In this document: piece by piece, positions 54,366 to 61,842 of the stretch
Layout of the letters: each line of letters begins with the position of its first letter
Numbering within the stretch: the stretch's first letter is position 1
NCBI RefSeq assembly: GCF_030538595.1
Contig: NZ_JAUNTS010000007.1
Location: 1 to 64,000, forward strand
DNA: 64,000 bases
DNA from: Kocuria sp.
Lineage (GTDB): Bacteria > Actinomycetota > Actinomycetes > Actinomycetales > Micrococcaceae
Direction: 5' to 3'
Notes under the pieces: generated by a model
Told to the model about the DNA's origin: nothing
What the model saw: only the letters and a program-made list of their open reading frames with translations
Databases searched by the model: none
Program-made: the position numbers and the translations under genes

Positions 54366-54386
54366 TGAACATATATATGCTATTTT
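54366..54386 (+). promoter_or_regulatory. AT-rich operator-like sequence and -10 of the CDF transporter
   Basis: TGAACATATATATG (54366-54379) resembles one half of an ArsR/SmtB operator (TGAACA-type half site) and is the most AT-rich stretch nearby. TATTTT (54381-54386) lies 6 nt before the ATG at 54393 and looks like a leaderless -10. Binding here would occlude the promoter. Confidence 0.4.
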
Positions 54387-54392
54387 TCTAAT

Positions 54393-55427
54393 ATGTCATC
54401 GCAGGAAAGCCATTCCCACAGCCATGATCTAGCTGCCTCCTCCCGCACCAGGCTGGCCATCGCCTTCACCATCACCACCACCGTTCTGATCGCCCAGATT
54501 GTGGGGGCCGTCCTGACGGGTTCCCTGGCGCTGCTGGTGGATTCCGCTCATATGGCTGTGGACTCGGTGGGACTTCTCATGGCCCTGTTTGCCTCCATCC
54601 TGATCACTCGTCCGCGCTCCTCGCGGCGCAGCTGGGGATGGTTACGCGCAGAAATCATTGCCGCCGGAGCGCAAGCCACGGTGCTTTTGGCCGTGGGCAT
54701 CTACGCCATGGTCGAGGGCATCCAACGTCTGGCCTCCCCCGCCCCCGCTGAAGAGTTCGACGTCGTGCTGCTGGGTGTGATCGGTGTGGTGGGGCTGCTG
54801 GCAAACATCGCATCCTTACTGGTGCTCACCGCCGCACGCCAAAACTCCCTCAACATGCGTGCTGCTTTCCTGGAAGTTCTCAATGATGCCCTGGGCTCGG
54901 TGGCCGTGATCGTGGCCGCCGTGGTCATCGCCACCACCGGCTGGACCGGGGCCGACGCCGTGGCGGGCATGCTGATTGCCCTCCTGATCATTCCCCGGGC
55001 AGCCCGCATTCTGCGGGAGTCCGGCTCCGTCCTGATGGAATCGGCGCCCCGCGGCCTGGACCTTGAAGAGGTGGCGGCGCACCTGGAGACCGTGCCGCGA
55101 GTGGTGGCAGTACATGATCTTCACGCCTCCCTGGTGGCCACCGGGGTGCCCGTCCTGACCGCTCACATTGTGGTTGAGGACGCTGTTTTTCACGACGGCG
55201 GTGCCCCCGGCATCCTGGATGCCCTTCAGTCCTGCGCGGCTGAGCACTTCCCGGTGTCCGTGGAGCACGCCACGTTTCAGCTGGAGCCGGCAGATCACGT
55301 TGACCATGAAGTTCTGGGGCACGGCCCCATTCCTCCCTCCGACCAGCGTGACGCCGAACAGAAGGAGCACGCACCAGCACAAAAATGCGCGCAAGCAGGA
55401 GACTGTGAGGGGATGTTGCGCGGTTGA
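54393..55427 (+). CDS. Cation diffusion facilitator (CDF) family metal efflux transporter
   Basis: A 344-residue CzcD/ZitB-like exporter, probably Zn2+/H+ antiport. A short His-rich N-terminus (SHSHSHD type) is followed by six transmembrane segments. The first metal-site motif is VDSAHMAVDSVG (Asp, His, Asp in TM2); the TM5 motif reads FLEVLNDALGS, so the usual HxxxD is ExxxD, a variant I recall from other actinobacterial members. The cytoplasmic ferredoxin-like domain and a His/Asp-rich tail follow. No ribosome binding site is visible. Confidence 0.92.
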   Translation: MSSQESHSHSHDLAASSRTRLAIAFTITTTVLIAQIVGAVLTGSLALLVDSAHMAVDSVGLLMALFASILITRPRSSRRSWGWLRAEIIAAGAQATVLLAVGIYAMVEGIQRLASPAPAEEFDVVLLGVIGVVGLLANIASLLVLTAARQNSLNMRAAFLEVLNDALGSVAVIVAAVVIATTGWTGADAVAGMLIALLIIPRAARILRESGSVLMESAPRGLDLEEVAAHLETVPRVVAVHDLHASLVATGVPVLTAHIVVEDAVFHDGGAPGILDALQSCAAEHFPVSVEHATFQLEPADHVDHEVLGHGPIPPSDQRDAEQKEHAPAQKCAQAGDCEGMLRG

Positions 55428-55471
55428 GCCGGATCGCTGCAACGAATGCGCGCCCGTGGAAGGTGTCCCGA

Positions 55472-55477
55472 TAGGGT
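55472..55477 (+). promoter_or_regulatory. Putative leaderless -10 box of the tandem HAD gene
   Basis: TAGGGT lies 6 nt before the ATG at 55484, with no Shine-Dalgarno sequence. Confidence 0.4.
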
Positions 55478-55483
55478 GACAGC

Positions 55484-56905
55484 ATGTCGCCGCGCACTTT
55501 TCCCCAGGCAGTCCTTTTTGACCACGACGGCACCCTCGTGGACACCGAACCCATCTGGGGCCGAGCAAAAGCTCGATTCGCCGCAGAAAACGGTGGGACC
55601 TGGAGTGAAACCGACACACTGGAGACCATCGGCCTCCCGGCTCGGGTCACCGTGGATCGCCTCCGCACCAACGGCGTCACCGAACTCTCCGACGACGCCC
55701 TGATCAGCGAACTCATGCGCGTTTCTGCGGAGGAAGTTCAAGCCTCTCCGCCTGAACTCATCCCGGGTATACCCGAATTGCTCCAGGAGATTGCGGATGC
55801 CGGTCTGCCCACTGCAATTGTGACCAATGCCGCCCGTGAGATGGGTGAATACACCGCAACATTGGCCCCGGAGGGGATGTTCGACGTCGTCATCGGCAAT
55901 GAAGAAGCCGAAGGTGGAGTGGCCCCCAAGCCGTCCCCGGAAGGCTATCTGGAAGCTGCGCGCCGCTTGCGTGTGGATCCCTCCGAATGCGTGGTGCTGG
56001 AAGATTCTCCGTCCGGAGTGGCTGCAGCCCAGGCCGCGGGCATGGTGGTTGTGGTGCTGCCGGGCGCCGTTCCCGTTGACCCAACTCACGGTGCCGTGCA
56101 CGTCAACGACCATCGGCAAGTCACGCTGTCCTTGCTGCAGTGGCTGGACCCGCAACGCGCTTCCTGGCCCAAGGCGGTGCTGCTGGATCACGACGGCACT
56201 GCGGTCAACACCGAACCCGAGTGGGCTGCGGCCAAGCGCGCCGTGGCCGCCGAATATGGTCAGGAATGGACCACCCAGGACGATCACGCGGGCCTGGGCC
56301 AAACGGTGCAGTTCTCCGCCCAAATGATGGTGGACCGCGGCGCCGACGACGACGTCCAGGAGATCACGGAGAAAATCGGAGCCCATGTGGTGGATGCCAT
56401 CCGCGACGACGTCCCCTTGATCCCGGGCATCCCCGAACTTCTGGAGGAGCTGCGGCTGGAGCGCATTCCCGCCGCGCTGGTCACCAACGCGCTGGCCTCC
56501 GTGGTCACCACCACCGCTGCGGCCCTGACGGAGAACATCCGCGCGGTGGTCTCCCGGGAAGATGTGGAGAACCCCAAGCCTGCCGCAGAGCCGTATCAGA
56601 TGGGTGCCGAGCGCCTGATGTGCGCAGCTGAGGACTGCATTGCCCTGGAGGATTCGCTGGCCGGAGCACAGTCGGCAGTGGCCGCCGGTATGCCGGTGAT
56701 CCTTGTCCCAGGGGACAAACCGGTAGACCCGGAGCCGGGATTTGTGCCGGTTGAAGCCCACACGGACGTCACGTTGGAGCACATCCGCCAGGTGGGTCCG
56801 CTCATTCCGGATCTGCCCCGCGCCGACGGTCCTGCCACGCAGAATCTGGAGCACGGCGCCACCCGGCGTCCGGCCGGAGAGATTCTGACCGTCAACTGGC
56901 CGTAA
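55484..56905 (+). CDS. Tandem HAD-superfamily hydrolase (two beta-phosphoglucomutase-like domains in one chain)
   Basis: A 473-residue protein with two complete HAD subfamily IA domains. Domain 1: LFDHDGTLVDTEP (D13, D15), IVTNAAR, KPSPEGY and VLEDSPSG. Domain 2, 222 residues later: LLDHDGTAVNTEP (D235, D237), LVTNALA, NPKPAAEP and ALEDSLAG. Both have all four catalytic motifs and a helical cap after motif I, so both may be active phosphatases or mutases. The domains are similar enough in motif order and spacing to imply duplication and fusion. No frameshift joins them; the frame is continuous. Substrates unknown, likely small sugar or nucleotide phosphates. Confidence 0.9.
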   Translation: MSPRTFPQAVLFDHDGTLVDTEPIWGRAKARFAAENGGTWSETDTLETIGLPARVTVDRLRTNGVTELSDDALISELMRVSAEEVQASPPELIPGIPELLQEIADAGLPTAIVTNAAREMGEYTATLAPEGMFDVVIGNEEAEGGVAPKPSPEGYLEAARRLRVDPSECVVLEDSPSGVAAAQAAGMVVVVLPGAVPVDPTHGAVHVNDHRQVTLSLLQWLDPQRASWPKAVLLDHDGTAVNTEPEWAAAKRAVAAEYGQEWTTQDDHAGLGQTVQFSAQMMVDRGADDDVQEITEKIGAHVVDAIRDDVPLIPGIPELLEELRLERIPAALVTNALASVVTTTAAALTENIRAVVSREDVENPKPAAEPYQMGAERLMCAAEDCIALEDSLAGAQSAVAAGMPVILVPGDKPVDPEPGFVPVEAHTDVTLEHIRQVGPLIPDLPRADGPATQNLEHGATRRPAGEILTVNWP

Positions 56906-56951
56906 CCACCCGGGCTCTACCCGCCTGTGTCCGCCCACTTCCCACCCGAGT

Positions 56952-57028
56952 GTCGAGCTCCCACAAAGACGTCGATTCCCCACCTCCTAGCGGCTGAAAA
57001 CGCACTGAGATGGGGAATCGACGGTGTG
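56952..57028. repeat. 78-bp hairpin repeat, copy 1 (left of the epimerase/TetR cassette)
   Basis: About 95% identical to 58833-58910 (three substitutions and one inserted G). The core is an inverted repeat: CGTCGATTCCCCACCTC, loop with CTAGCGGCT, then GAGATGGGGAATCGACG, 16 of 17 bp paired. It lies between convergent genes. Confidence 0.88.
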
Positions 57029-57034
57029 GGTGCC

Positions 57035-57985
57035 CTAATCCGCCAAGGTTTCCCGCAGTGCGCACTGCCAGTTGGTGGGGCCCCAGCCGAACTCACTTTG
57101 GGCGGCGGTGGAGTCCACTATCCACGGCAATTCAAACTGGTGCCGAGTCTCATCCAGAGCCCGAACCAACGGGTGCACCCGAGCAGCTGCCATGATCGGC
57201 GACGGCACGCGACGAATGCGGGCCGGTTCCCGCTCAGCCAGTCGAGCGACGTCGTCCGAGACCTCCCGCATGCTGCGCGCCTCAGCCGTGGGCACATGCC
57301 ACACCCGGCCCCAACGCCTCCCAGCCTGATCAGAATCCACCAAGTCAGCCACCAGTCGGGCAATGTCTGGCAAATACGTCCAGGAGTGGGCCGCATCCAG
57401 ACTCCCCACCGGAACCCACGCGGTCTTCCCCTGGGCCACCGGACGGAGGACGTAGTCCATGAGCAGGCTGACACCCGGACCTGCAGTGGCACCAAAATAG
57501 TCAGAGGCACGCACTTCGACGGCGGGGGTCGCGCCTGAACGATGCTGCTCCAGTGCCTGTTCCCACATTGCGGCGCGCACTGTTCCCTTGGCGCCGTTGG
57601 CGGCCACCGGCTGGTCTTCCGTCATAGGAGTGTTCACGCGGCCATAGGCGTAAAGATTGCCCACCGTCACCAACCCTGCGCCCAACTGGCGGCAAGCCTC
57701 CGCGATCCCTTCAGCCATAGGTGGCCAGTCACGTTGCCAGGCCGTGTAGGAGGCAGGGTTCACAGCGTTGACCACAATGTCACAGCCCCCAGCCCCTTGC
57801 GCGCTGCCGCTCAACACTCGGGACAGCTGAGCCGAGTCCCTGACGTCAGCAACGGCCGACTCATACCCACCCCTGGGAAACCGCCCGGATCGACTCACCA
57901 ACGTGACGTGGTGACCGCGTTTCACCAGCAGATCCGCCACAAGCCGCCCCGTGGCCCCAGCACCAAGAATCCCCACCGATTTCAT
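57035..57985 (-). CDS. NAD(P)-dependent epimerase/dehydratase-like oxidoreductase
   Basis: A 316-residue extended-SDR protein. The Rossmann motif is GILGAGATGRLVADLL and the basic residues in VSRSGRF suggest NADP. A YxxxK-type catalytic segment is weak: LYAYGRVNT is the best match for Tyr. SWTYLPDIARLVADL is typical of atypical SDRs. The ATG at 57985 has TTGGAGG at 5-nt spacing. It is divergently transcribed from a TetR gene, and a perfect palindromic operator lies 16-30 nt upstream of its start, so TetR control is likely. Substrate unknown. Confidence 0.85.
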   Translation of the reverse strand: MKSVGILGAGATGRLVADLLVKRGHHVTLVSRSGRFPRGGYESAVADVRDSAQLSRVLSGSAQGAGGCDIVVNAVNPASYTAWQRDWPPMAEGIAEACRQLGAGLVTVGNLYAYGRVNTPMTEDQPVAANGAKGTVRAAMWEQALEQHRSGATPAVEVRASDYFGATAGPGVSLLMDYVLRPVAQGKTAWVPVGSLDAAHSWTYLPDIARLVADLVDSDQAGRRWGRVWHVPTAEARSMREVSDDVARLAEREPARIRRVPSPIMAAARVHPLVRALDETRHQFELPWIVDSTAAQSEFGWGPTNWQCALRETLAD

Positions 57986-58000
57986 GACCGCCTCCAATGC

Positions 58001-58015
58001 GTGAACAGTGTTCAC
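58001..58015. promoter_or_regulatory. TetR operator, epimerase side
   Basis: GTGAACAGTGTTCAC is a perfect 15-bp palindrome located 16-30 nt before the epimerase ATG. The half site GTGAAC recurs at 58022-58027 and in the operator at 58057-58076. Confidence 0.7.
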
Positions 58016-58056
58016 ACATCAGTGAACCAGTATGTGCCAGGCAAAACAAGAACACC

Positions 58057-58089
58057 GTTCACTTATTTGGGTGAACTTCCCTTTAAGCT
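58057..58089. promoter_or_regulatory. TetR operator and leaderless promoter, TetR side
   Basis: GTTCAC-N8-GTGAAC (58057-58076) is a second symmetrical arrangement of the half site, immediately upstream of TAAGCT (58084-58089), which lies 6 nt before the GTG start of the regulator gene. Binding would block that promoter, consistent with autorepression. Confidence 0.6.
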
Positions 58090-58095
58090 GGGAAT

Positions 58096-58812
58096 GTGGC
58101 TGCACAGAACCCTCCCGGAAAACGCGCTCAGAACAGAGCCGAGGTGGAGGTCTTGCTCCTGACAACCGCCCGATCGCACTTGGCGCAACACGGCGCAGCA
58201 GCACTGTCCTTACGGGCCATCGCCAGGGACATGGGTCTGGCACCGTCCGCACTATTTCGCTACATCAGCAGCCGCGATGACCTTCTCACCACGCTGATCA
58301 CCACTACCTACCGGGAGCTGGGTGAAGAAGTCCGTCAAGCAGAAGCGGCCGTGAGCCGCAGTGACCACCACGCCCGCTGGACGGCCATCACCACGACCTT
58401 CCGAAACTGGGCGGTGGCCCACCCCCACGACTATGCGCTCCTCTACGGATCTCCCGTGCCGGACTACCACGCCCCTGCGGAGGTCACCAACGAACCCGGA
58501 AACATGGTGCTCAACCTTCTGATCACCCTGGTCCATGACATCCATGCCGCTCAGGTTGCCACCCATGAACCGAAGAACTCACCCGCGCGCTATGACAACG
58601 ATCTGGCCACCGCCGCTGTCCGCGATCTGATGTCTGATCCAGCCTTGGCGGGCATTCCTGCCAGGATGGTCGTCGGAGCTCTAGCCGCGTGGAATCTGGT
58701 CTTGGGGTCGTTGTCCTCTGAGCTCTTTGAACAACTCGGACCAGACGTGGGCGACCCCCAGATACGGTTTGCGCTGACCTCCACGTTGGCCTACCGCCTT
58801 GTGACCGGCTGA
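58096..58812 (+). CDS. TetR-family transcriptional regulator with TetR_C (WHG-type) domain
   Basis: A 238-residue regulator. The N-terminal HTH spans SLRAIARDMGLAPSALFRYISSRDDLL. The C-terminal ligand domain has the HPHDYALLYGSPVPDYHAP segment seen in the TetR_C_33/WHG group. The GTG start is preceded at 6 nt by TAAGCT; an ATG overlapping by two bases is out of frame. Two operator-like palindromes built from GTGAAC/GTTCAC lie between this gene and the divergent epimerase gene. The ligand is unknown; by the usual logic of such pairs it is a substrate or product of the epimerase. Confidence 0.9.
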   Translation: MAAQNPPGKRAQNRAEVEVLLLTTARSHLAQHGAAALSLRAIARDMGLAPSALFRYISSRDDLLTTLITTTYRELGEEVRQAEAAVSRSDHHARWTAITTTFRNWAVAHPHDYALLYGSPVPDYHAPAEVTNEPGNMVLNLLITLVHDIHAAQVATHEPKNSPARYDNDLATAAVRDLMSDPALAGIPARMVVGALAAWNLVLGSLSSELFEQLGPDVGDPQIRFALTSTLAYRLVTG

Positions 58813-58832
58813 AGCTCGATGGCTCCAAACTG

Positions 58833-58910
58833 GTCGAACTCCCACAAAGACGTCGATTCCCCACCTCCTAGCGGCTCAAAACGCGCTGAGATGGGGGAAT
58901 CGACGGTGTG
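58833..58910. repeat. 78-bp hairpin repeat, copy 2 (right of the TetR gene)
   Basis: Second copy of the element at 56952-57028, in the same orientation, 13 bp from the stop of the DEAD-box helicase gene. The stem is CGTCGATTCCCCACCTC against GAGATGGGGGAATCGACG, with a single extra G. Confidence 0.88.
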
Positions 58911-58923
58911 ATGGGCGTGGGCG

Positions 58924-60609
58924 TCAGCGGCCCGAAGGGGCTCCGGTGGTTGCACCGGCACGGCGGTTACGACGTCGTGCGGCAGCCTGCGTGGAGCGGT
59001 CCGCTGCGGATGAACCCGTGGTGTGCAAGTTCACGGCCGTGGCAGCCGAATCCGAACGGCGCTGGCCTGCGCTCGCACCGGCGGAACGTGACTGCTGTCC
59101 GTTGCGCCCCTGAGTACGGTGGCGGCTCTGGTTCTGGTCCCGGTTCTGGCCACGGCCGTCACCTCGACGGCCGTTCTGACCGTTCGAGTCGCCCTGGCCA
59201 TTCTGGCCACCGCGACCGCGCGGAGCACCGGAGCGGGAGCCGTCTGCAGCTGTGCGACCACCCTGACCGCGCCCACCGGAACGACCGGAACGTGCAGAAC
59301 GGTCGGACCGGGCAGAACCACGGGTTTGTTCAGAGCGCTGGCCCGAGTTCTTGCCCATGCCCTGGCGGGGCTTGCGGCCCGAACCCTGACCACCGGTGTT
59401 GGACTGCTTGGCCGGCGGCACGTAGGCAACACGCTCGGCGCGCTCACCCACCAGCTCGGCCACCACGGGCGAATCCACGGTGACCTGAGAAACTTCAGCC
59501 GTGACTCCGGCTTGCTTCATCAGCTTCTGAACATCACGCTGTTCCTCCGTGGTGGAGATGGTGATGACCTGTCCCTCGGCGCCTGCACGAGCGGTCCGCC
59601 CGGAACGGTGCAGGTAAGACTTGTGCTCGGCGGGGGGATCAATGTGAACCACCAGCTCCACATCGTCCACGTGCACGCCGCGGGCGGCAACGTCCGTGGC
59701 CACCAGTACCCGCACCTCACCCGTGGAGAATGCCTCCAGGTTGCGGTCGCGGGCGTTTTGGGACAGGTTGCCGTGCAGGTCCACGGCGGGAACACCCACC
59801 TGGGAGAGCTTCTTGGCCATCTTCTTGGCCCGGTACTTGGTGCGGGTGAACATCACTCGCCGTCCGGTCCCGGATGCCAGAGTCTCAATGAGGGCTTGTT
59901 TGGCGTCCGGGTCAACCACCAGGACGTGGTGTTCCATGGTGGACACCGCAGCCTTGGGGGCATCCACGGAGTGGGTGACCGGGCTCTCCAGGAACTTCTT
60001 GACCAGAACGTCCACTCCACCGTCCAGGGTGGCGGAGAACAGCAGGCGTTGGCCGGCATGCGGAGTCTGTTTGAGGATTCGTGTCACCACAGGCAAAAAG
60101 CCCATGTCAGCCATGTGGTCGGCTTCATCAATGACCGTCACCTGAACGTCGTCGAGCGTGAGAACGCCCTGTTTCAGCAGGTCTTCCAGGCGTCCGGGGC
60201 AGGCCACCACAATGTCCGCACCGGCTGCCAGTGCGCGTTCTTGGTGTTTCTGGGAGACGCCGCCGTAGATGACGGTGGTGTTCAGCCCGGCGGCAGCGGC
60301 CAGCGGGGCGACTGTGCGGTCGATCTGAGTTGCCAGTTCGCGGGTTGGCGCCAGCACCAGGCCGGTGGGCCGGTTGGGGCGCCGCGCGGCCTTGGCGGCG
60401 CCCGGAGTCAACCCGGCCAGGCGAGCCACCAGTGGCAGCGCAAAAGCAACGGTCTTGCCGGAACCGGTGCGGCCCCGGCCGAGCACGTCACGCCCCGCCA
60501 GCGAATCAGGCAGGGTCTTGGATTGGATGGGGAAAGCCTGGGTGATTCCCTGCTGGGAGAGCACACGGGCAAGGGCCTCGGGCACGCCGAGGTCAACAAA
60601 GGTAGTCAA
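58924..60609 (-). CDS. DEAD-box RNA helicase with basic low-complexity C-terminus
   Basis: A 561-residue RNA helicase. Q-motif FPIQSKTLP, motif I GRTGSGKT (K52), Ia PTRELATQ, II DEADHM, III SAT, V ATDVAARGVHVDDV and VI HRSGRTARAG. The last 170 residues are Gly/Arg/Ser/Gln-rich (RGG-like), expected to bind RNA. It resembles RhlE/DeaD-type actinobacterial helicases involved in cold adaptation, ribosome assembly or RNA turnover. The start is a TTG with no Shine-Dalgarno; a TAGGCT box at 60864-60869 would give a leader of about 250 nt. Confidence 0.9.
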   Translation of the reverse strand: MTTFVDLGVPEALARVLSQQGITQAFPIQSKTLPDSLAGRDVLGRGRTGSGKTVAFALPLVARLAGLTPGAAKAARRPNRPTGLVLAPTRELATQIDRTVAPLAAAAGLNTTVIYGGVSQKHQERALAAGADIVVACPGRLEDLLKQGVLTLDDVQVTVIDEADHMADMGFLPVVTRILKQTPHAGQRLLFSATLDGGVDVLVKKFLESPVTHSVDAPKAAVSTMEHHVLVVDPDAKQALIETLASGTGRRVMFTRTKYRAKKMAKKLSQVGVPAVDLHGNLSQNARDRNLEAFSTGEVRVLVATDVAARGVHVDDVELVVHIDPPAEHKSYLHRSGRTARAGAEGQVITISTTEEQRDVQKLMKQAGVTAEVSQVTVDSPVVAELVGERAERVAYVPPAKQSNTGGQGSGRKPRQGMGKNSGQRSEQTRGSARSDRSARSGRSGGRGQGGRTAADGSRSGAPRGRGGQNGQGDSNGQNGRRGDGRGQNRDQNQSRHRTQGRNGQQSRSAGASAGQRRSDSAATAVNLHTTGSSAADRSTQAAARRRNRRAGATTGAPSGR

Positions 60610-61229
60610 GAGGAAGTTCGCACTTTCGATCGGATGTCCCGGCGGACAAGTCCGTCAGCCGGGTGCGCCGATCCGATTCCGAGCCCGCGCGGCCATGCGG
60701 AAACGTATGCGTTCCGCCCGATGCCGTACTGAACGGGGCCGTCAGGAATGTTCGACGCGCTGCCTGCCCTGTGGTCCTGGATACGGACTCTTCTTCACGA
60801 CGACGACGCCCGAATCTTCACGGTGCGCCTGCCTCTCAGAGCAGTGCCATGTGCAACCCGTGAAGCCTACACGAGAGGCATTGGCACCTGCCATGACGTG
60901 GAACACTTCAAACTGGAACCCCAGCCGTGGCGGAGCACCCGCTCCGTCGTCGTGCTTCCACCTGCGGTACGCATTTGCCCTCCTCTAGTACGCATTTGCC
61001 CTCATTCGGTACGCAAAAGACCAAGAACCGCCTCGATCCGTGGCCATTTGCGTACCAACTCAGGCCAGCCGCGCCGGAGTCCATCATCCACGCCCCGGAA
61101 CCAGCCCCCACCACCACACATTGCACTTCCACTCAGAACCCAGGCGCCCAGAACGGGTGCAGGACCAACTGGTACCGTGAAGGAAATCGGGCCCAAAATG
61201 CCCGCCCCCAGTCTGAAAGGACACCCCAC
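60610..61229. other. 620-bp intergenic region with GTACGCAAA array
   Basis: Between the divergent DEAD-box helicase and DoxX-like genes. The left part may hold a long helicase leader. The centre (60967-61055) carries the right copy of the GTACGCAAA composite element. No convincing gene is seen: open frames have random composition. No known riboswitch was recognised. Confidence 0.5.
60967..61055. repeat. GTACGCAAA composite repeat element, right copy
   Basis: GTACGCATT at 60967 and 60988 and GTACGCAAA at 61009 are spaced exactly 21 bp apart. TTTGCGTAC at 61047-61055 faces the third box across a 29-nt loop. In reverse complement this equals the left copy (91-158) with one extra 21-bp unit. The 29-nt loops also share GACCA and CTC blocks. 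It lies about 175-260 bp before the DoxX-like gene. Confidence 0.8.
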
Positions 61230-61631
61230 ATGCGACTGTCCAACGCAATTCTGCGTGGCGTTTCCGGTGCATATCTTCTGCAGTCCGGCTTGGGCAAAAA
61301 AGATGCCCCCACTGAGGTCTATGAGCACCTGCAGGGCATGGCTGCCACCGGTATTCCGCAGTTCAAGGAATGGGATGCCAAGACTTTTGGCCAGTTCCTG
61401 TGGATCTCTGAGGCTGCCATCGGTGGGCTGCTGCTGACGCCGTTCGTCTCCAAGCGTTTGGCCGGCATTGCCCTGACTGCGTTCTCCGCCGGCATGTTGA
61501 GCATGTACTTCAACAATGACCAGATGACGCAGGAGGATGGTATTCGCCCAACTCAGGAGGGCACTCCACTGTCAAAGGACGTGTGGCTGACCGCCATTGG
61601 GCTGGCACTGGTGCTGCAGTCCAAGGACTGA
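61230..61631 (+). CDS. Small DoxX-like integral membrane protein
   Basis: A 133-residue protein. The N-terminal AYLLQSGLGKKDAP and the pattern of three to four hydrophobic segments (FGQFLWISEAAIGGLLLTPFV; LAGIALTAFSAGMLSMYF; VWLTAIGLALVLQS) resemble DoxX-family proteins, although the match is weak. The function is unknown. The ATG has GAAAGGA at good spacing; the longer frame upstream runs through the repeat array and is rejected. The repeat boxes lie in its upstream region and could be regulatory. Confidence 0.75.
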   Translation: MRLSNAILRGVSGAYLLQSGLGKKDAPTEVYEHLQGMAATGIPQFKEWDAKTFGQFLWISEAAIGGLLLTPFVSKRLAGIALTAFSAGMLSMYFNNDQMTQEDGIRPTQEGTPLSKDVWLTAIGLALVLQSKD

Positions 61632-61726
61632 TCGCCGCGACTGACCCCACGGTCAGCCAGCAGGTCACTAGGTCAGCAGCCCCTCCCCGCTGTCAGCGTC
61701 CCACCTGATTCAAACTCTCACCAGAC

Positions 61727-61773
61727 ACAACGTCCCGTGGCACCGGCCGCACGCCGGTTCCACGGGACGTTGT
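61727..61773. terminator. 21-bp hairpin between convergent genes
   Basis: Arms 61727-61747 and 61753-61773 pair with one mismatch in 21 bp (ACAACGTCCCGTGG... core) and a 5-nt loop. It lies between the DoxX-like gene and the convergent mutarotase gene. No strong U-tract is present on either side. Confidence 0.7.
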
Positions 61774-61842
61774 CCATTCACATTTCTCCATCGTGTGGAG
61801 CCGTCACCCGCCTTATGGAGCCGCCGCCCGCCCTGCCGCCGC

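Noticed and set aside
55295-56983. A 562-codon minus-strand open frame opposite the HAD gene
   Set aside because: Composition is typical of antisense translation, and the plus strand holds two complete HAD domains.
59119-60732. A 537-codon plus-strand open frame opposite the DEAD-box helicase
   Set aside because: Antisense shadow with no domain; the minus strand has all helicase motifs.
60967-61020. A CRISPR array at the 21-bp repeats
   Set aside because: Repeats are only 9-16 bp with 5-12 nt spacers and no cas genes; far from CRISPR geometry.
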